Of a stretch of DNA of 64,000 nt, positions 17,758 to 26,725 are shown one piece after another; within the stretch, counting starts at the first letter, position 1, and every line of letters starts with the position of its first letter. Where the stretch lies: contig NZ_CP025012.1 in the NCBI RefSeq assembly GCF_002953715.1, positions 3,100,001-3,164,000 of the forward strand. The letters are read 5' to 3'. The notes under the pieces are model-generated. The model was given only the letters and a program-made list of their open reading frames with translations. It made no database searches and was not told the DNA's origin. Made by a program: the position numbers and the translations under genes. Origin of the DNA: Rhizobium leguminosarum. Lineage in GTDB: Bacteria > Pseudomonadota > Alphaproteobacteria > Rhizobiales > Rhizobiaceae.

Positions 17758-19626
17758 GCCCTCATCCTCATCCGTAGCGAGGAAGCCGCCGGACTGGCGC
17801 GCCCAAAGTTCCGCATAGAGCCCGCCGTGGCGAAGCAGTTCGTCATGGCTGCCTTCCTCGATAATCCGTCCGAGATCGACGACGATCAGCCGGTCGAGCG
17901 CGGCGATCGTCGACAGCCGATGGGCGATCGCAAGCACCGTCTTGCCTTCCATGATCCGATGGAGATTGGACTGGATCGCTTCCTCCACTTCCGAATCGAG
18001 CGCCGAGGTCGCTTCGTCGAGAACGAGGATCGGCGCGTCCTTCAGCATGACGCGGGCAATCGCGATGCGTTGCCGCTGCCCGCCTGACAGTTTGACGCCG
18101 CGTTCGCCGACATGCGCATCGAAACCTCTGCGGCCCTGCTGGTCCTGCAGGCGTTCGATGAAGTCGATGGCTTCGGCGCGCTCGGCGGCCTCCACCAGCC
18201 CCTCCTCGCCGGCATCGGGCCGTCCGAACAGGATATTATCGCGCACCGAACGATGCAGCAGCGAGGTGTCCTGGCTGACGACGCCGATCTGCATCCTGAG
18301 AGATTCCTGCGTCACGGCTGCAATATCCTGGCCGTCGATCAGAATGCGACCATCCTGGATGTCGTAGAGGCGCAGCAGCAGGTTCATCAGCGTCGACTTC
18401 CCCGCGCCCGAACGGCCGACGATCCCGACCTTTTCGCCCGGCCGAATGGTCAGAGAGAAATTCTCGACGACCGGCTGATGACCCTTGCCGTAGCGGAACG
18501 AAACATTGTCGAAGCGAATGCCGGGCTGCCGGATCACCAGGCTTTTGGCATCCGGCCGATCGACCAGCCCCAGAGGCTGGGAGATCAGCTCGGCGGCGTT
18601 CTGGATGGTGCCGAGATTGCGCATGATGCCGTTGAACTGCGTCATCAGCCGTCCGAGCAGGAAATTCAACCTGAGCACCAGTGCCAACGAGAATGCCACG
18701 GCACCGGAGCTGACCAGGCCGCGCAACCAGAGATCGACGCTCAACCCCGCCATCGTCACGATCATCAGGCCGGAGAGCAGCGCCATCGAGGCCCTGACGC
18801 CCGTGATGAACCGCGTAAAGCGCAGCACCGTATCCTGATAGATATCGAAACCCTGCCGCATATAGCGATCGCTCTCCTCGTCGCGCGCAAACAGCTTCAG
18901 CGTCTGCATGTTGCTGTAGGAGTCGACCATCCGGCCATTCAGCATCGATCCGGCTTCCGCCGTTTCACGGGAATGATGGCGGATCCGCGGAACGAAGTGG
19001 CGCGCCAGCAGGCTGAAGGCGCAAAGCCAGAACAGCACGACGGCAGCCAGGGAAAAGTCCAGTCGGGCGACGAGCACGAGCGTCGTTGCAGCATAGATGC
19101 CGACGAACCAGACGCTTTCCATCAGCGAGGTGACGAGATCACCGGTTGCCTGCCCGGCCGACCAGACTTTGGTGACGATGCGCCCGGAGAAATCACTCTG
19201 GAAGAACGACAATGACTGCCTGGAGACGTGGAGATAGGATTGCCAGCGTGCTAGATTGTAGAAGCCCGGCGTGATCACCTGCTGGTCGACGAGGGCAATC
19301 AGGAAGGCGACGACGAAACGCACGAGCCCGATAAGGGCGAGCATGCCGAACAATTCGCCGCCATGGGCGGCGAGAAGACCGTTCCAGCCGGCCCCAGGCG
19401 TGATGCTGCCGAGGATATCGACCAGGCGTCCGACGAACCAGAAGAGTGCAGCCTCGATTGCCGCCGATGTCCCACCCAGAACGAGCATGGCGACGAACGG
19501 CATCCTCGCCTGGCCGATATAGAACCAGATGAATCCGAGCGTCGAGCGCGGCGGCTGGAGATTGGCGCGTGGGCGGAACGGATCGATCCAGGTTTCGAAC
19601 CGGCGGAGGATAGGGTTCAGCAACAT
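17713..19626 (-). CDS. ABC exporter, fused membrane and ATPase half-transporter
   Basis: A 637-residue half-exporter: six-helix type-1 membrane domain (about 40-335), then the ATPase. Walker A is GRSGAGKST, the signature LSGGQRQRIAIARV, and Walker B ILVLDEATSALD, with the H-loop in AHRLS. It resembles the MsbA/multidrug class; the substrate is not predictable. It is a clear paralogue of the gene at 20132-21988, and the two lie in the same orientation. No strong ribosome-binding site is seen before the ATG at 19626. Its 3' end overlaps the EEP gene antiparallel. Confidence 0.94.
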   Translation of the reverse strand: MLLNPILRRFETWIDPFRPRANLQPPRSTLGFIWFYIGQARMPFVAMLVLGGTSAAIEAALFWFVGRLVDILGSITPGAGWNGLLAAHGGELFGMLALIGLVRFVVAFLIALVDQQVITPGFYNLARWQSYLHVSRQSLSFFQSDFSGRIVTKVWSAGQATGDLVTSLMESVWFVGIYAATTLVLVARLDFSLAAVVLFWLCAFSLLARHFVPRIRHHSRETAEAGSMLNGRMVDSYSNMQTLKLFARDEESDRYMRQGFDIYQDTVLRFTRFITGVRASMALLSGLMIVTMAGLSVDLWLRGLVSSGAVAFSLALVLRLNFLLGRLMTQFNGIMRNLGTIQNAAELISQPLGLVDRPDAKSLVIRQPGIRFDNVSFRYGKGHQPVVENFSLTIRPGEKVGIVGRSGAGKSTLMNLLLRLYDIQDGRILIDGQDIAAVTQESLRMQIGVVSQDTSLLHRSVRDNILFGRPDAGEEGLVEAAERAEAIDFIERLQDQQGRRGFDAHVGERGVKLSGGQRQRIAIARVMLKDAPILVLDEATSALDSEVEEAIQSNLHRIMEGKTVLAIAHRLSTIAALDRLIVVDLGRIIEEGSHDELLRHGGLYAELWARQSGGFLATDEDEGSRVDDEFRHEAKMV

Positions 19627-19788
19627 AGAAGCGATATAGGCGGATTAGCCGGGCCGGCAAAGGGAATGAAAAGCGGACAGAATGTTATATTTTGGTAATT
19701 ATCGGTAACATCGGCGGCATACCCATTGAATGCCCCCGAACTGGTCACAATCTCACGTTACAATCGCGCTTTACCGGAGACCACTTCC

Positions 19789-20019
19789 ATGGAAACGAAA
19801 ATGCTCGATGTGCATGTTCCGCTTCCGCTTGCAGAAAGGCTGGATGCCCTGGCATTCGCCCTGGGGTTGCCGCGCGACGAGATCATCGCCGAGGCCATTA
19901 CAACCTGGATCGATCAAGAGGAGCACCGCCGCCTCGTCGCACTGCGCACGATCGCGGCCGCCAACACCATGGTCGTCGTCGAGCATCACCGCGTGATCGA
20001 CTGGGCCGACAGTCTTTGA
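19789..20019 (+). CDS. Ribbon-helix-helix antitoxin-like protein, no toxin gene seen
   Basis: A 76-residue RHH (CopG/ParD-like) DNA-binding protein. The beta strand LDVHVPLPLAERL and the helices ALGLPRDEIIAEAITTWI form the RHH fold. The C-terminal VEHHRVIDWADSL resembles the toxin-binding tail of antitoxins of RelE/ParE-type systems. The start at 19789 follows CCGGAGA; upstream in-frame ATGs have no site. Only about 70 bp separate its stop from a terminator, with no room for a toxin, and both neighbours are ABC exporters on the other strand. It may be an orphan antitoxin or a small regulator of those exporters; both are inference. Confidence 0.78.
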   Translation: METKMLDVHVPLPLAERLDALAFALGLPRDEIIAEAITTWIDQEEHRRLVALRTIAAANTMVVVEHHRVIDWADSL

Positions 20020-20091
20020 ACGGATAAGAGGCAAACGCAGTCAGGTCTTCAGCAACCATCCGGCAAGCTTATAGCCATCCTAAGAATTCAA

Positions 20092-20127
20092 GAGGCCCTC
20101 CCCGCTTTCGCAGGGAGGGCCTCATTT
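20092..20127. terminator. Hairpin terminator between RHH gene and ABC exporter
   Basis: A perfect 11-bp stem (gaggccctccc with gggagggcctc) and a 10-nt loop lie between the convergent RHH gene and the exporter. The plus side has ATTTCAT, so it is probably bidirectional and serves both. Confidence 0.8.
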
Positions 20128-20131
20128 CATC

Positions 20132-21988
20132 TTATTCCGCCGCCACTTCCGATTCCTCGGCGTGATCGGAGAGGAAGCCGCCGGACTGGCGGTTCCAGAG
20201 GTCGGCATAGATGCCGCCTCCTTCGACCAGCTCGCTATGCGAGCCCGCCTCGATGATCCGGCCCTTGTCGAGCACGATCAGCCGGTCCATCTCCGTCAGC
20301 GTCGAAAGCCGGTGGGCGATCGCGATCACCGTCTTGCCCTCCATCAGGGCGAAGAGGTTTTCCTGGATCGCCGCCTCGACTTCCGAATCGAGCGCCGAGG
20401 TTGCCTCGTCGAGCACCAGGATCGGCGCGTCCTTCAGGAAGACACGGGCGATCGCGACGCGCTGCCGCTGACCGCCGGACAACTTGACGCCGCGTTCGCC
20501 GACCTGTGCGTCGAGCCCCGCGCGGCCCTGCATGTCGACGAGGCCTTCGATGAACTCCCAGGCATTGGCGCGTTTGGCGGCCTCGATCACCTCGTCGTCC
20601 GTTGCTTCGGGACGACCATAGGCAATGTTGTCGCGGATCGAGCGATGCAGCAGCGAGGTGTCCTGCGTCACCACGCCGATCAGCGAGCGCAGGCTTTCCT
20701 GCGAGACGCCGGCGATGTCCTGCCCGTCGATGGTGATGCGGCCGGCCTCTAGGTCGTAGAAGCGCAGCAGCAGGTTCATTAGCGTCGTCTTGCCGGCGCC
20801 GGAACGGCCGACCAGACCGACCTTCTCCCCCGCCTTGATGTCGAGCGACAGGTTGTCGATGACGCCCTTGCTCTTGCCGTAGTGGAAGCGGATGCGGTCG
20901 TAGTGGATCGCGCCCTTCTTCGCCGTCAGCGTGGGTGCGCCCGGCTTGTCGACGATGTCGTGCTGTTTGCTCATCATCTCCATACCGTCATAGACCGTGC
21001 CGATATTCTCGAACAGCGCCGAGACTTCCCACATGATCCATTGCGACATGCCGTTGACGCGCATGGCAAGACCGATGGCGATGGCGATGGCGCCAACCGA
21101 GATCGCGCCGTTCAGCCAGAACCAGATCGACAGGCCCGAGATGACGAACAGCGCAACACAGTTGTTCACGTAAACGCAGATATGGAAGAGCGTCACCTTG
21201 CGCATCTGCTTGTGCACGGTCTGCAGGAACTCGTCCATGCCCTCCTTGGCATAGACCTCCTCGCGGCCCGCATGCGAAAACAGCTTGACGGTCGCAATAT
21301 TCGTGTAGCTGTCGACCACGCGCCCGGTCATCATCGAGCGCGCATCCGCCTGCGCCGCCGCGATCTTGCGAAGCCGCGGCACAAAATAGGCGACGATGGT
21401 GATATAGACCGCGAGCCAGACAAGGATCGGGATCATCAGCCGCCAGTCGGCCGCTGCGATGACGATGATCATCGTCAGGAAGTAGGTGACGACATAGACG
21501 AAGACGTCGAGGATCTTCATCACCGTTTCGCGCACGGCAAGCGACGTCTGCATCACTTTGGTCGCGACACGCCCGGCAAACTCGTTGGCGAAGAACGACA
21601 TGCTGTGGCGCAGCAGGAAGCGGTGCATCTGCCAGCGTGCGATCATCGGATAATTGCCGAGCATCATCTGATGCATGATCAGCGAATCGAGCCCGGCCGT
21701 CAGCGGCAGGCCGACCAGCACCAGCGCCGCCATCCAGAAAAGCTTGTGGCCTTCTCTCTCCAGGAATGTGGCGCGGTCGGCATTGGTCAGCCAGTCGACG
21801 ATGTCGCCGAGGAACTGGAAGAGCGCCACTTCGCCGATCGCGATCAGCGCGGTGAGCACGGCCATCAGGCCGAGCCAGGGCGCAGCCGGTTTGCTGTAGT
21901 GCCAGCAAAAGGCAAAAAGACCTTTCGGCGGGGCGATAGGGTCCTCGCTTGGAAAGGGATTGAGTCGCTGTTCGAACCAGCCAAACAT
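20132..21988 (-). CDS. ABC exporter, fused membrane and ATPase half-transporter
   Basis: A 618-residue half-exporter from the chosen start at 21988 (MFGWFEQRL), which follows CGGAGCAATTTC; an ATG at 22009 is possible. A type-1 membrane domain with six helices precedes an ATPase domain with Walker A GRSGAGKTT, signature LSGGQRQRVAIARV, and Walker B ILVLDEATSALD. It is paralogous to the exporter at 17713-19626, sharing start, linker and ATPase segments such as RDNI and the ERGVKLSGGQ block. The pair could be a heterodimer or two homodimers. Substrate unknown. Confidence 0.94.
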   Translation of the reverse strand: MFGWFEQRLNPFPSEDPIAPPKGLFAFCWHYSKPAAPWLGLMAVLTALIAIGEVALFQFLGDIVDWLTNADRATFLEREGHKLFWMAALVLVGLPLTAGLDSLIMHQMMLGNYPMIARWQMHRFLLRHSMSFFANEFAGRVATKVMQTSLAVRETVMKILDVFVYVVTYFLTMIIVIAAADWRLMIPILVWLAVYITIVAYFVPRLRKIAAAQADARSMMTGRVVDSYTNIATVKLFSHAGREEVYAKEGMDEFLQTVHKQMRKVTLFHICVYVNNCVALFVISGLSIWFWLNGAISVGAIAIAIGLAMRVNGMSQWIMWEVSALFENIGTVYDGMEMMSKQHDIVDKPGAPTLTAKKGAIHYDRIRFHYGKSKGVIDNLSLDIKAGEKVGLVGRSGAGKTTLMNLLLRFYDLEAGRITIDGQDIAGVSQESLRSLIGVVTQDTSLLHRSIRDNIAYGRPEATDDEVIEAAKRANAWEFIEGLVDMQGRAGLDAQVGERGVKLSGGQRQRVAIARVFLKDAPILVLDEATSALDSEVEAAIQENLFALMEGKTVIAIAHRLSTLTEMDRLIVLDKGRIIEAGSHSELVEGGGIYADLWNRQSGGFLSDHAEESEVAAE

Positions 21989-22373
21989 GAAATTGCTCCG
22001 AAACGTCACCGTTCCGGCTCCCGGCTTCGCGCCATCCCAGCGCTATGCAAGCACATATGGGAACCGAACGTTCAAGGGGCGAGGCTGAGACAGCCGCACA
22101 AGGGATCAAAAAAGGAATTCAGGGAAGAAATCCGCACTATCGGCGGAAAATCGCACCGCTTGGCATCACGGCCGGGAGGCGCACATACAGCAAAATATTC
22201 ATTCTGGCGCTCCTTGCTGGCGATTAAAGATATGCACCGATAACGCGAAAATGAGGAATTTTCCAGCCCTGTTCTGCCAAATATTTCATCTTTTCGGGTC
22301 CAAACGCGCCCTGTTGCGTCGAAATCACAGTTGCATTAGGCCTTTGGCGGCGAGAGCGGGAAGACGGCGCATC
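21989..22373. promoter_or_regulatory. Divergent promoter region, no gene seen
   Basis: This stretch separates the ABC exporter (minus) from trmL (plus). It contains no convincing frame, only AT-rich segments near 22190-22270 where promoters may lie. I see no repeat or clear operator. Confidence 0.35.
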
Positions 22374-22835
22374 ATGACTTCACTGAGACTGGCACTCTAT
22401 CAGCCGGATATTCCCGGCAACACCGGCACGATCCTGCGTCTTGCCGCCTGCCTTGGCTTTGCGGTCGATCTGATCGAACCAGCCGGCTTCGACATCTCCG
22501 ACCGCAACCTGAAACGGGCCGGCATGGACTACATCGCCGCCGCCGCCCTCACCCGCCATGTCAGCTGGGACCGCTTCGAGGCATGGCGTCTGACCACCGG
22601 CCGCCGCCTGATCCTCGCCTCGACCAAGGCTGCGGAGCGCTACACCGATCTTGCCTTCCGCCCGGACGATATCCTGCTCTTCGGTCGCGAGAGCGCCGGC
22701 GTGCCGGATCAAGTGCATGAGAGGGCCGACGCCCGCGTCCTGATCCCGATGCTCGAAGGCCAGCGCTCGATTAACGTCGCCGTGTCGGCCGCGATGATCG
22801 TCGGCGAGGCGATGCGCCAAACCGTCTGGGCCTGA
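22374..22835 (+). CDS. trmL: tRNA (cytidine(34)-2'-O)-methyltransferase
   Basis: A 153-residue SPOUT-class enzyme that 2'-O-methylates the wobble base of tRNA-Leu. The SPOUT knot motifs are visible: N-terminal ALYQPDIPGNTGTILR, middle ILLFGRESAGVPDQV, and the C-terminal IPMLEGQRSINVAVSAAMIVGEAMRQ. The ATG at 22374 gives a family-length protein; an in-frame ATG at 22251 would add an unconserved 41 residues. The ribosome-binding site is weak. It stands alone between unrelated genes. Confidence 0.93.
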   Translation: MTSLRLALYQPDIPGNTGTILRLAACLGFAVDLIEPAGFDISDRNLKRAGMDYIAAAALTRHVSWDRFEAWRLTTGRRLILASTKAAERYTDLAFRPDDILLFGRESAGVPDQVHERADARVLIPMLEGQRSINVAVSAAMIVGEAMRQTVWA

Positions 22836-23051
22836 CGGAGGCCGGCGCTGGTCGAGCAAAGCCCGCGGAGTTGCCGATCCGCTCCAGAATATGTCGCAAA
22901 ATAGCGTTGTCTATCTGTCAAACCGGCGTATATTTATTAGCCGGGCAATCAAAAATTCAGTATTGGCCTCCATGATTCCAAGAAGTTGGAATGGCCATGC
23001 GAGGAAAACGGCATTTCTCCAGATCTGTGAAAGAAGAATAAAAACAACAAA

Positions 23052-24698
23052 ATGGACTCTACAATCATCATGATCAACCTGTTCGGCGCAGTGGCTCTGC
23101 TGCTGTTCGGCCTCGCGCAGGTGAAGGATGGCGTATCCAGAGCTTTTGGCGCCCGCCTGAGAACGGGGCTGGCGACCGGCACACGCGGCAGTCTTCGTTC
23201 GTTCCTGTCAGGCCTCGTTGCAACCGTCGCGCTGCAGAGCTCGACGGCAACGGCGCTGATGACGGCCTCCTTCGTCGAGCGCGATCTGATCAAGCCGCGC
23301 ATGGCGCAGATCGTTCTGCTCGGCGCCAATGTCGGTACCGCGATCACCGCCTGGATCGTTGCCACCGGCATCGAATGGCTCTCTCCTCTTCTGATTCTTG
23401 TTGGCATTGTGCTTTACCGCGGCCGTTCAAGCACCAGCCAGGGCGGCGGCACAGCGCTGATCGGCATCGGGCTGATGCTGCTGTCGCTGCACCTCCTTGG
23501 TCTTGCGACGGAGCCGATGCGCGCCTCCCCTGCTCTCGCCGCCTTCATCGGCCTGCTGGATGGCGCCCTGCCCGTGGCAATGATCGTCTCGGCAGCACTT
23601 GCCTTCGCATCCTCGTCGAGCCTTGCGGTGGTGGTGCTCATCCTGTCGCTCGCCTCGGCCGGCGTCGTCTCCGCCGAACTCGTCATCGTGCTCGTGCTCG
23701 GCGCCAATCTCGGCGGCGCAATACCGCCTGTCGTCGCGACATTGTCCGGTGCGGTTTCGGCGCGGCGCGTCACACTCGGAAATCTCGCCGTCCGCACGCT
23801 CGGCTGCCTCATCGCCCTGCCGCTGGCGGGTTATGGCGCGGAATTCATCCAGATGCTGCCCTTCGGTCCTGCCAAGCTGCCGGTCGATGCGCATCTTGCC
23901 TTCAACCTTCTGCTGGCGGCGCTGGCCTGGCCATTCTCCCGGCCGCTCGCCACCCTGATGGCCCGGCTGGTGCCGGATCAGGCCGAGCCTGACAGCGCCC
24001 CGAAATATCTGGATGCGCAGGAGCTTTCGACGCCGGTCGTGGCCCTGGCCAGCGCTACCCGCGAAGTGCTCGGCGTCGGCGACTTGATCGAGCGCATGCT
24101 GATCCGGGTCTCCGAAGCCTTCGAGCGTAACGACGCATCGAAGCTTGCCGAGATATCCGCCCTCGAAGAGCGCGTCGACCGGCTGCAGCAGGCGGTGAAG
24201 GTCTATCTCTCGAAGCTTGGCCGCGAGGGTCTCAGCGACGAGAACGCCCGCCGCTCCATCGTCGTCATCGATTATGCGATCAACCTCGAACATATGGGCG
24301 ACATCATCGAGAAGGGTTTGCTGGAGCAGGTGGCGAAGAAGATCTCCCTCGGCCTGAAATTTTCCGAGGACGGTCACCAGGAACTGCGTAAGCTCTTCGA
24401 TCTGACGATCGACAATCTGCGCGTCGCCCAGACGATCTTCGTCACCCGCGATTTCAATCTCGCCCGTCAGATGATGGAGGTAAAGGTCGAGGTGCGCCGG
24501 ATGGAAAAACAGTCTGCCGAGCGCCATCTCGAACGTCTGCGCGACGGCCGCGCCGACAGCCTGCAGACGAGTTCGCTGCATCTCGACATGCTGCGCGACC
24601 TGAAGCGCCTCAACGCCCACATCGTCTCTGTGGCGCATCCGATCATGGACGAAAGCGGCCTCTTGATCGAAAGCCGCGTGCGCGCTGACGCGAAGTGA
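23052..24698 (+). CDS. Na/Pi cotransporter family protein with PhoU-like tail
   Basis: A 548-residue protein. The first half (about 1-310) has the inverted repeat of the NptA/PNaS family: the first repeat has QSSTATALM, the second ASSSSLAVVVLILS in the equivalent place. The second half is a helical PhoU-like domain (about 330-540). It probably moves phosphate with sodium at the inner membrane. A single half-match to a Pho box (ctgtca, near 22915) lies upstream, too little to claim PhoB control. Confidence 0.92.
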   Translation: MDSTIIMINLFGAVALLLFGLAQVKDGVSRAFGARLRTGLATGTRGSLRSFLSGLVATVALQSSTATALMTASFVERDLIKPRMAQIVLLGANVGTAITAWIVATGIEWLSPLLILVGIVLYRGRSSTSQGGGTALIGIGLMLLSLHLLGLATEPMRASPALAAFIGLLDGALPVAMIVSAALAFASSSSLAVVVLILSLASAGVVSAELVIVLVLGANLGGAIPPVVATLSGAVSARRVTLGNLAVRTLGCLIALPLAGYGAEFIQMLPFGPAKLPVDAHLAFNLLLAALAWPFSRPLATLMARLVPDQAEPDSAPKYLDAQELSTPVVALASATREVLGVGDLIERMLIRVSEAFERNDASKLAEISALEERVDRLQQAVKVYLSKLGREGLSDENARRSIVVIDYAINLEHMGDIIEKGLLEQVAKKISLGLKFSEDGHQELRKLFDLTIDNLRVAQTIFVTRDFNLARQMMEVKVEVRRMEKQSAERHLERLRDGRADSLQTSSLHLDMLRDLKRLNAHIVSVAHPIMDESGLLIESRVRADAK

Positions 24699-24701
24699 CG
24701 G

Positions 24702-24962
24702 TCAGTCGGCCGAAGGCAGGCGGCGCATGGTGAATTCGATCTGGTCGCCGTCGAGCTGACGCCAGCTCTCCACCTCGGTCCAGTAGGCGGCTTTCGGATA
24801 TTCGTCGAACCATTCGCGCGCCTTGGCCCGTGCGTCCATGAGGCCGAGGCAATATGTCTCACGCACGAAATGGTCTTTCTTGCTCGGGCGATTTTCCGCC
24901 CGATGTCTCGCTATCCTGCGCTTCAGGCCGTCGAAGGACGGAGGCCCTGGAACATTCTTCAT
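24702..24962 (-). CDS. Small conserved hypothetical protein, 86 residues
   Basis: Read from an ATG at 24962 with an excellent GAGGAGG site 8 nt upstream. The protein is basic in the middle (RRIARHRAENRPSKKDHF) and ends in a beta-like segment with EVESWRQLDGDQIEFTMRRL. I see no known catalytic motif. It ends 3 bp from the convergent Na/Pi gene. Not recognised. Confidence 0.8.
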   Translation of the reverse strand: MKNVPGPPSFDGLKRRIARHRAENRPSKKDHFVRETYCLGLMDARAKAREWFDEYPKAAYWTEVESWRQLDGDQIEFTMRRLPSAD

Positions 24963-25140
24963 CAAACCTACCTCCTCGGAAAAGGTAGTATCGAAATTCT
25001 TGATTTGCGAGTCGAATCTTGGAAGCGCTCGGCGGTGTTTGCCTCGGCTTGGCGAGATGCAGCGCCAGCTGCTAATCATGACATGCAATCAAGAATGAGC
25101 GAGTCGCCTCCGAAGGAGATGTCGACCGTCGGAGGCGTAA

Positions 25141-26052
25141 ATGGAAAGACCGGAACTGCCGATCGGCTTGCCTGACGATATCGAAGAGAAGAAGGCTGCC
25201 GCCCGCAATTGGTTCGAGGGATTGCGCGATACGATCTGCGCCTCCTTCGAGGCGCTCGAGGATGAGTTGGCAGGGCCGCTTTCCGACCAGGAGCCCGGCC
25301 GCTTCGTCGCCAAGGACTGGTCACGCGAAAACGGCGCTGGCGGCGGTGGCCGGATGTCGATGATGGAAGGCCGCGTCTTCGAAAAAGTCGGCGTCCATAC
25401 CTCCACCGTCTACGGCGAATTCGCCCCGGATTTCCGCGCCCAGATACCCGGCGCCAAAGACGATCCGCGTTTCTGGGCCTCGGGCATCTCGCTGATCGCC
25501 CATCCCGTGAACCCAAACGTTCCGGCCGTGCACATGAACACTCGCATGGTCGTCACCACCAGCCGCTGGTTCGGTGGCGGCGCCGACCTGACGCCGGTGC
25601 TGTCGCGCCGCCGCACGCAGGAGGACGAAGACAGCCAGCTCTTCCACAAGGCCATGGAGATCGCCTGCCGCAATCATGCCGTCGCCGATTACGATGCGTA
25701 CAAAGCCTGGTGCGACGAATATTTCTTCCTGAAACACCGCAACGAGGCCCGCGGCATCGGCGGCATCTTCTACGACTGGCTGCATTCAAGCGAGGAAGCC
25801 GGCGGCTGGGACGCCGATTTCGCCTTCACGCGTGATGTCGGCCGGGCCTTCGCCATGGTCTATCCAAAAATCGTCTGCTCCAACTTCAATAAATTGTGGA
25901 CAGAGGCCGATCGCGACGAACAATTGATCCGCCGGGGCCGCTACGTCGAATTTAATCTGCTGTATGATCGTGGCACGATCTTCGGCCTGAAGACCGGCGG
26001 CAACGTTGAATCTATTCTCTCTTCGTTGCCCCCCGTCGTCCGCTGGCCATGA
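25141..26052 (+). CDS. hemF: Coproporphyrinogen III oxidase, oxygen-dependent
   Basis: It decarboxylates coproporphyrinogen III to protoporphyrinogen IX using O2 in haem synthesis. The 303-residue length matches the family. Key segments are visible: [33 protein letters not shown], and [15 protein letters not shown], with the C-terminal [19 protein letters not shown]. The start follows GGAGGCGTAA. No other haem-synthesis gene is adjacent. Confidence 0.97.
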   Translation: MERPELPIGLPDDIEEKKAAARNWFEGLRDTICASFEALEDELAGPLSDQEPGRFVAKDWSRENGAGGGGRMSMMEGRVFEKVGVHTSTVYGEFAPDFRAQIPGAKDDPRFWASGISLIAHPVNPNVPAVHMNTRMVVTTSRWFGGGADLTPVLSRRRTQEDEDSQLFHKAMEIACRNHAVADYDAYKAWCDEYFFLKHRNEARGIGGIFYDWLHSSEEAGGWDADFAFTRDVGRAFAMVYPKIVCSNFNKLWTEADRDEQLIRRGRYVEFNLLYDRGTIFGLKTGGNVESILSSLPPVVRWP

Positions 26053-26155
26053 AACTGTGATATCTCATCGATAAATTCGAGGTGATAGACCTTCACGAAA
26101 ACTCAGTGCGTCCTAACTTTATATGTATGTGCGTAACAATCGGAGGAGGATTGTC

Positions 26156-26425
26156 ATGACGATACAAAGTGGCTCGCCAGCGTCTACGGATGTCCAGGAA
26201 ACATCCCGCACGATCGACACATCCGAGTTTCTGACGCGCATTGCCGAGAAACTGCGGACCAAGAGCGGCTCGGATCTGCCGCTGTCCTGCTTCATCGAGC
26301 AGGTCAAGCTGCAACTGGCCGGCGGAAAGTCGCCGGAACAGCTGCAGAACGAAGCAGCGGCCGCCAACAGCAACATGCCCGAGCACCTTTCGGATACTTA
26401 CAAAGCCTGGGCGATGCCCGACTGA
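26156..26425 (+). CDS. Small hypothetical protein, 89 residues
   Basis: It starts at 26156 after the strong site GGAGGAGG. The product is helical, with central FLTRIAEKLRTKSGSDLPLSC, a Gly/Ala-rich segment and the end SDTYKAWAMPD. No known domain recognised. It lies about 100 bp downstream of hemF, and the DUF1059 gene follows after about 115 bp, so they may share a transcript. Confidence 0.75.
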   Translation: MTIQSGSPASTDVQETSRTIDTSEFLTRIAEKLRTKSGSDLPLSCFIEQVKLQLAGGKSPEQLQNEAAAANSNMPEHLSDTYKAWAMPD

Positions 26426-26539
26426 TACTGCATTCGCCGGCTGGCATGTCGATGCCGGCCGGAACCTTCTCCCCTCCCGCACATTCATCAGTCGCGTGAA
26501 AGCGCGATTGTCGTTGTGTTCAGGATAGAGGAAAAGACC

Positions 26540-26725
26540 ATGCGACTCTTCGAATGTGGCACACTTGTTCCGGGCTGCGCCTGGCATACACGGGCGGATA
26601 ATGACGCCGAAGTGGTCCGCCGGGCCGTCGAGCACCTGAAAGACGCTCACGGCGAAACCACGATCCGCGAGAACATGGTGGATAATATCAAGGCTCGCAT
26701 CCGCGACGAGGCGAACGCAGCCTGA
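26540..26725 (+). CDS. DUF1059 domain small protein
   Basis: A 61-residue protein. The start at 26540 follows GAGGAAAAGACC. The sequence MRLFECGTLVPGCAWHTRAD contains the Cys and Gly-Cys features of DUF1059, followed by a helix with RRAVEHLKDAHGE. Two Cys and two His could bind metal, but this is unproven. It ends at the convergent CCA gene's stop with only 1 bp between. Confidence 0.85.
   Translation: MRLFECGTLVPGCAWHTRADNDAEVVRRAVEHLKDAHGETTIRENMVDNIKARIRDEANAA

Noticed and set aside
20882..22243. A 453-codon plus-strand frame opposite the ABC exporter
   Set aside because: Antisense to the exporter; no recognisable protein features.
22905..22925. Pho box upstream of the Na/Pi gene
   Set aside because: Only one half-site (ctgtca) is seen; the second half at the right spacing is missing.
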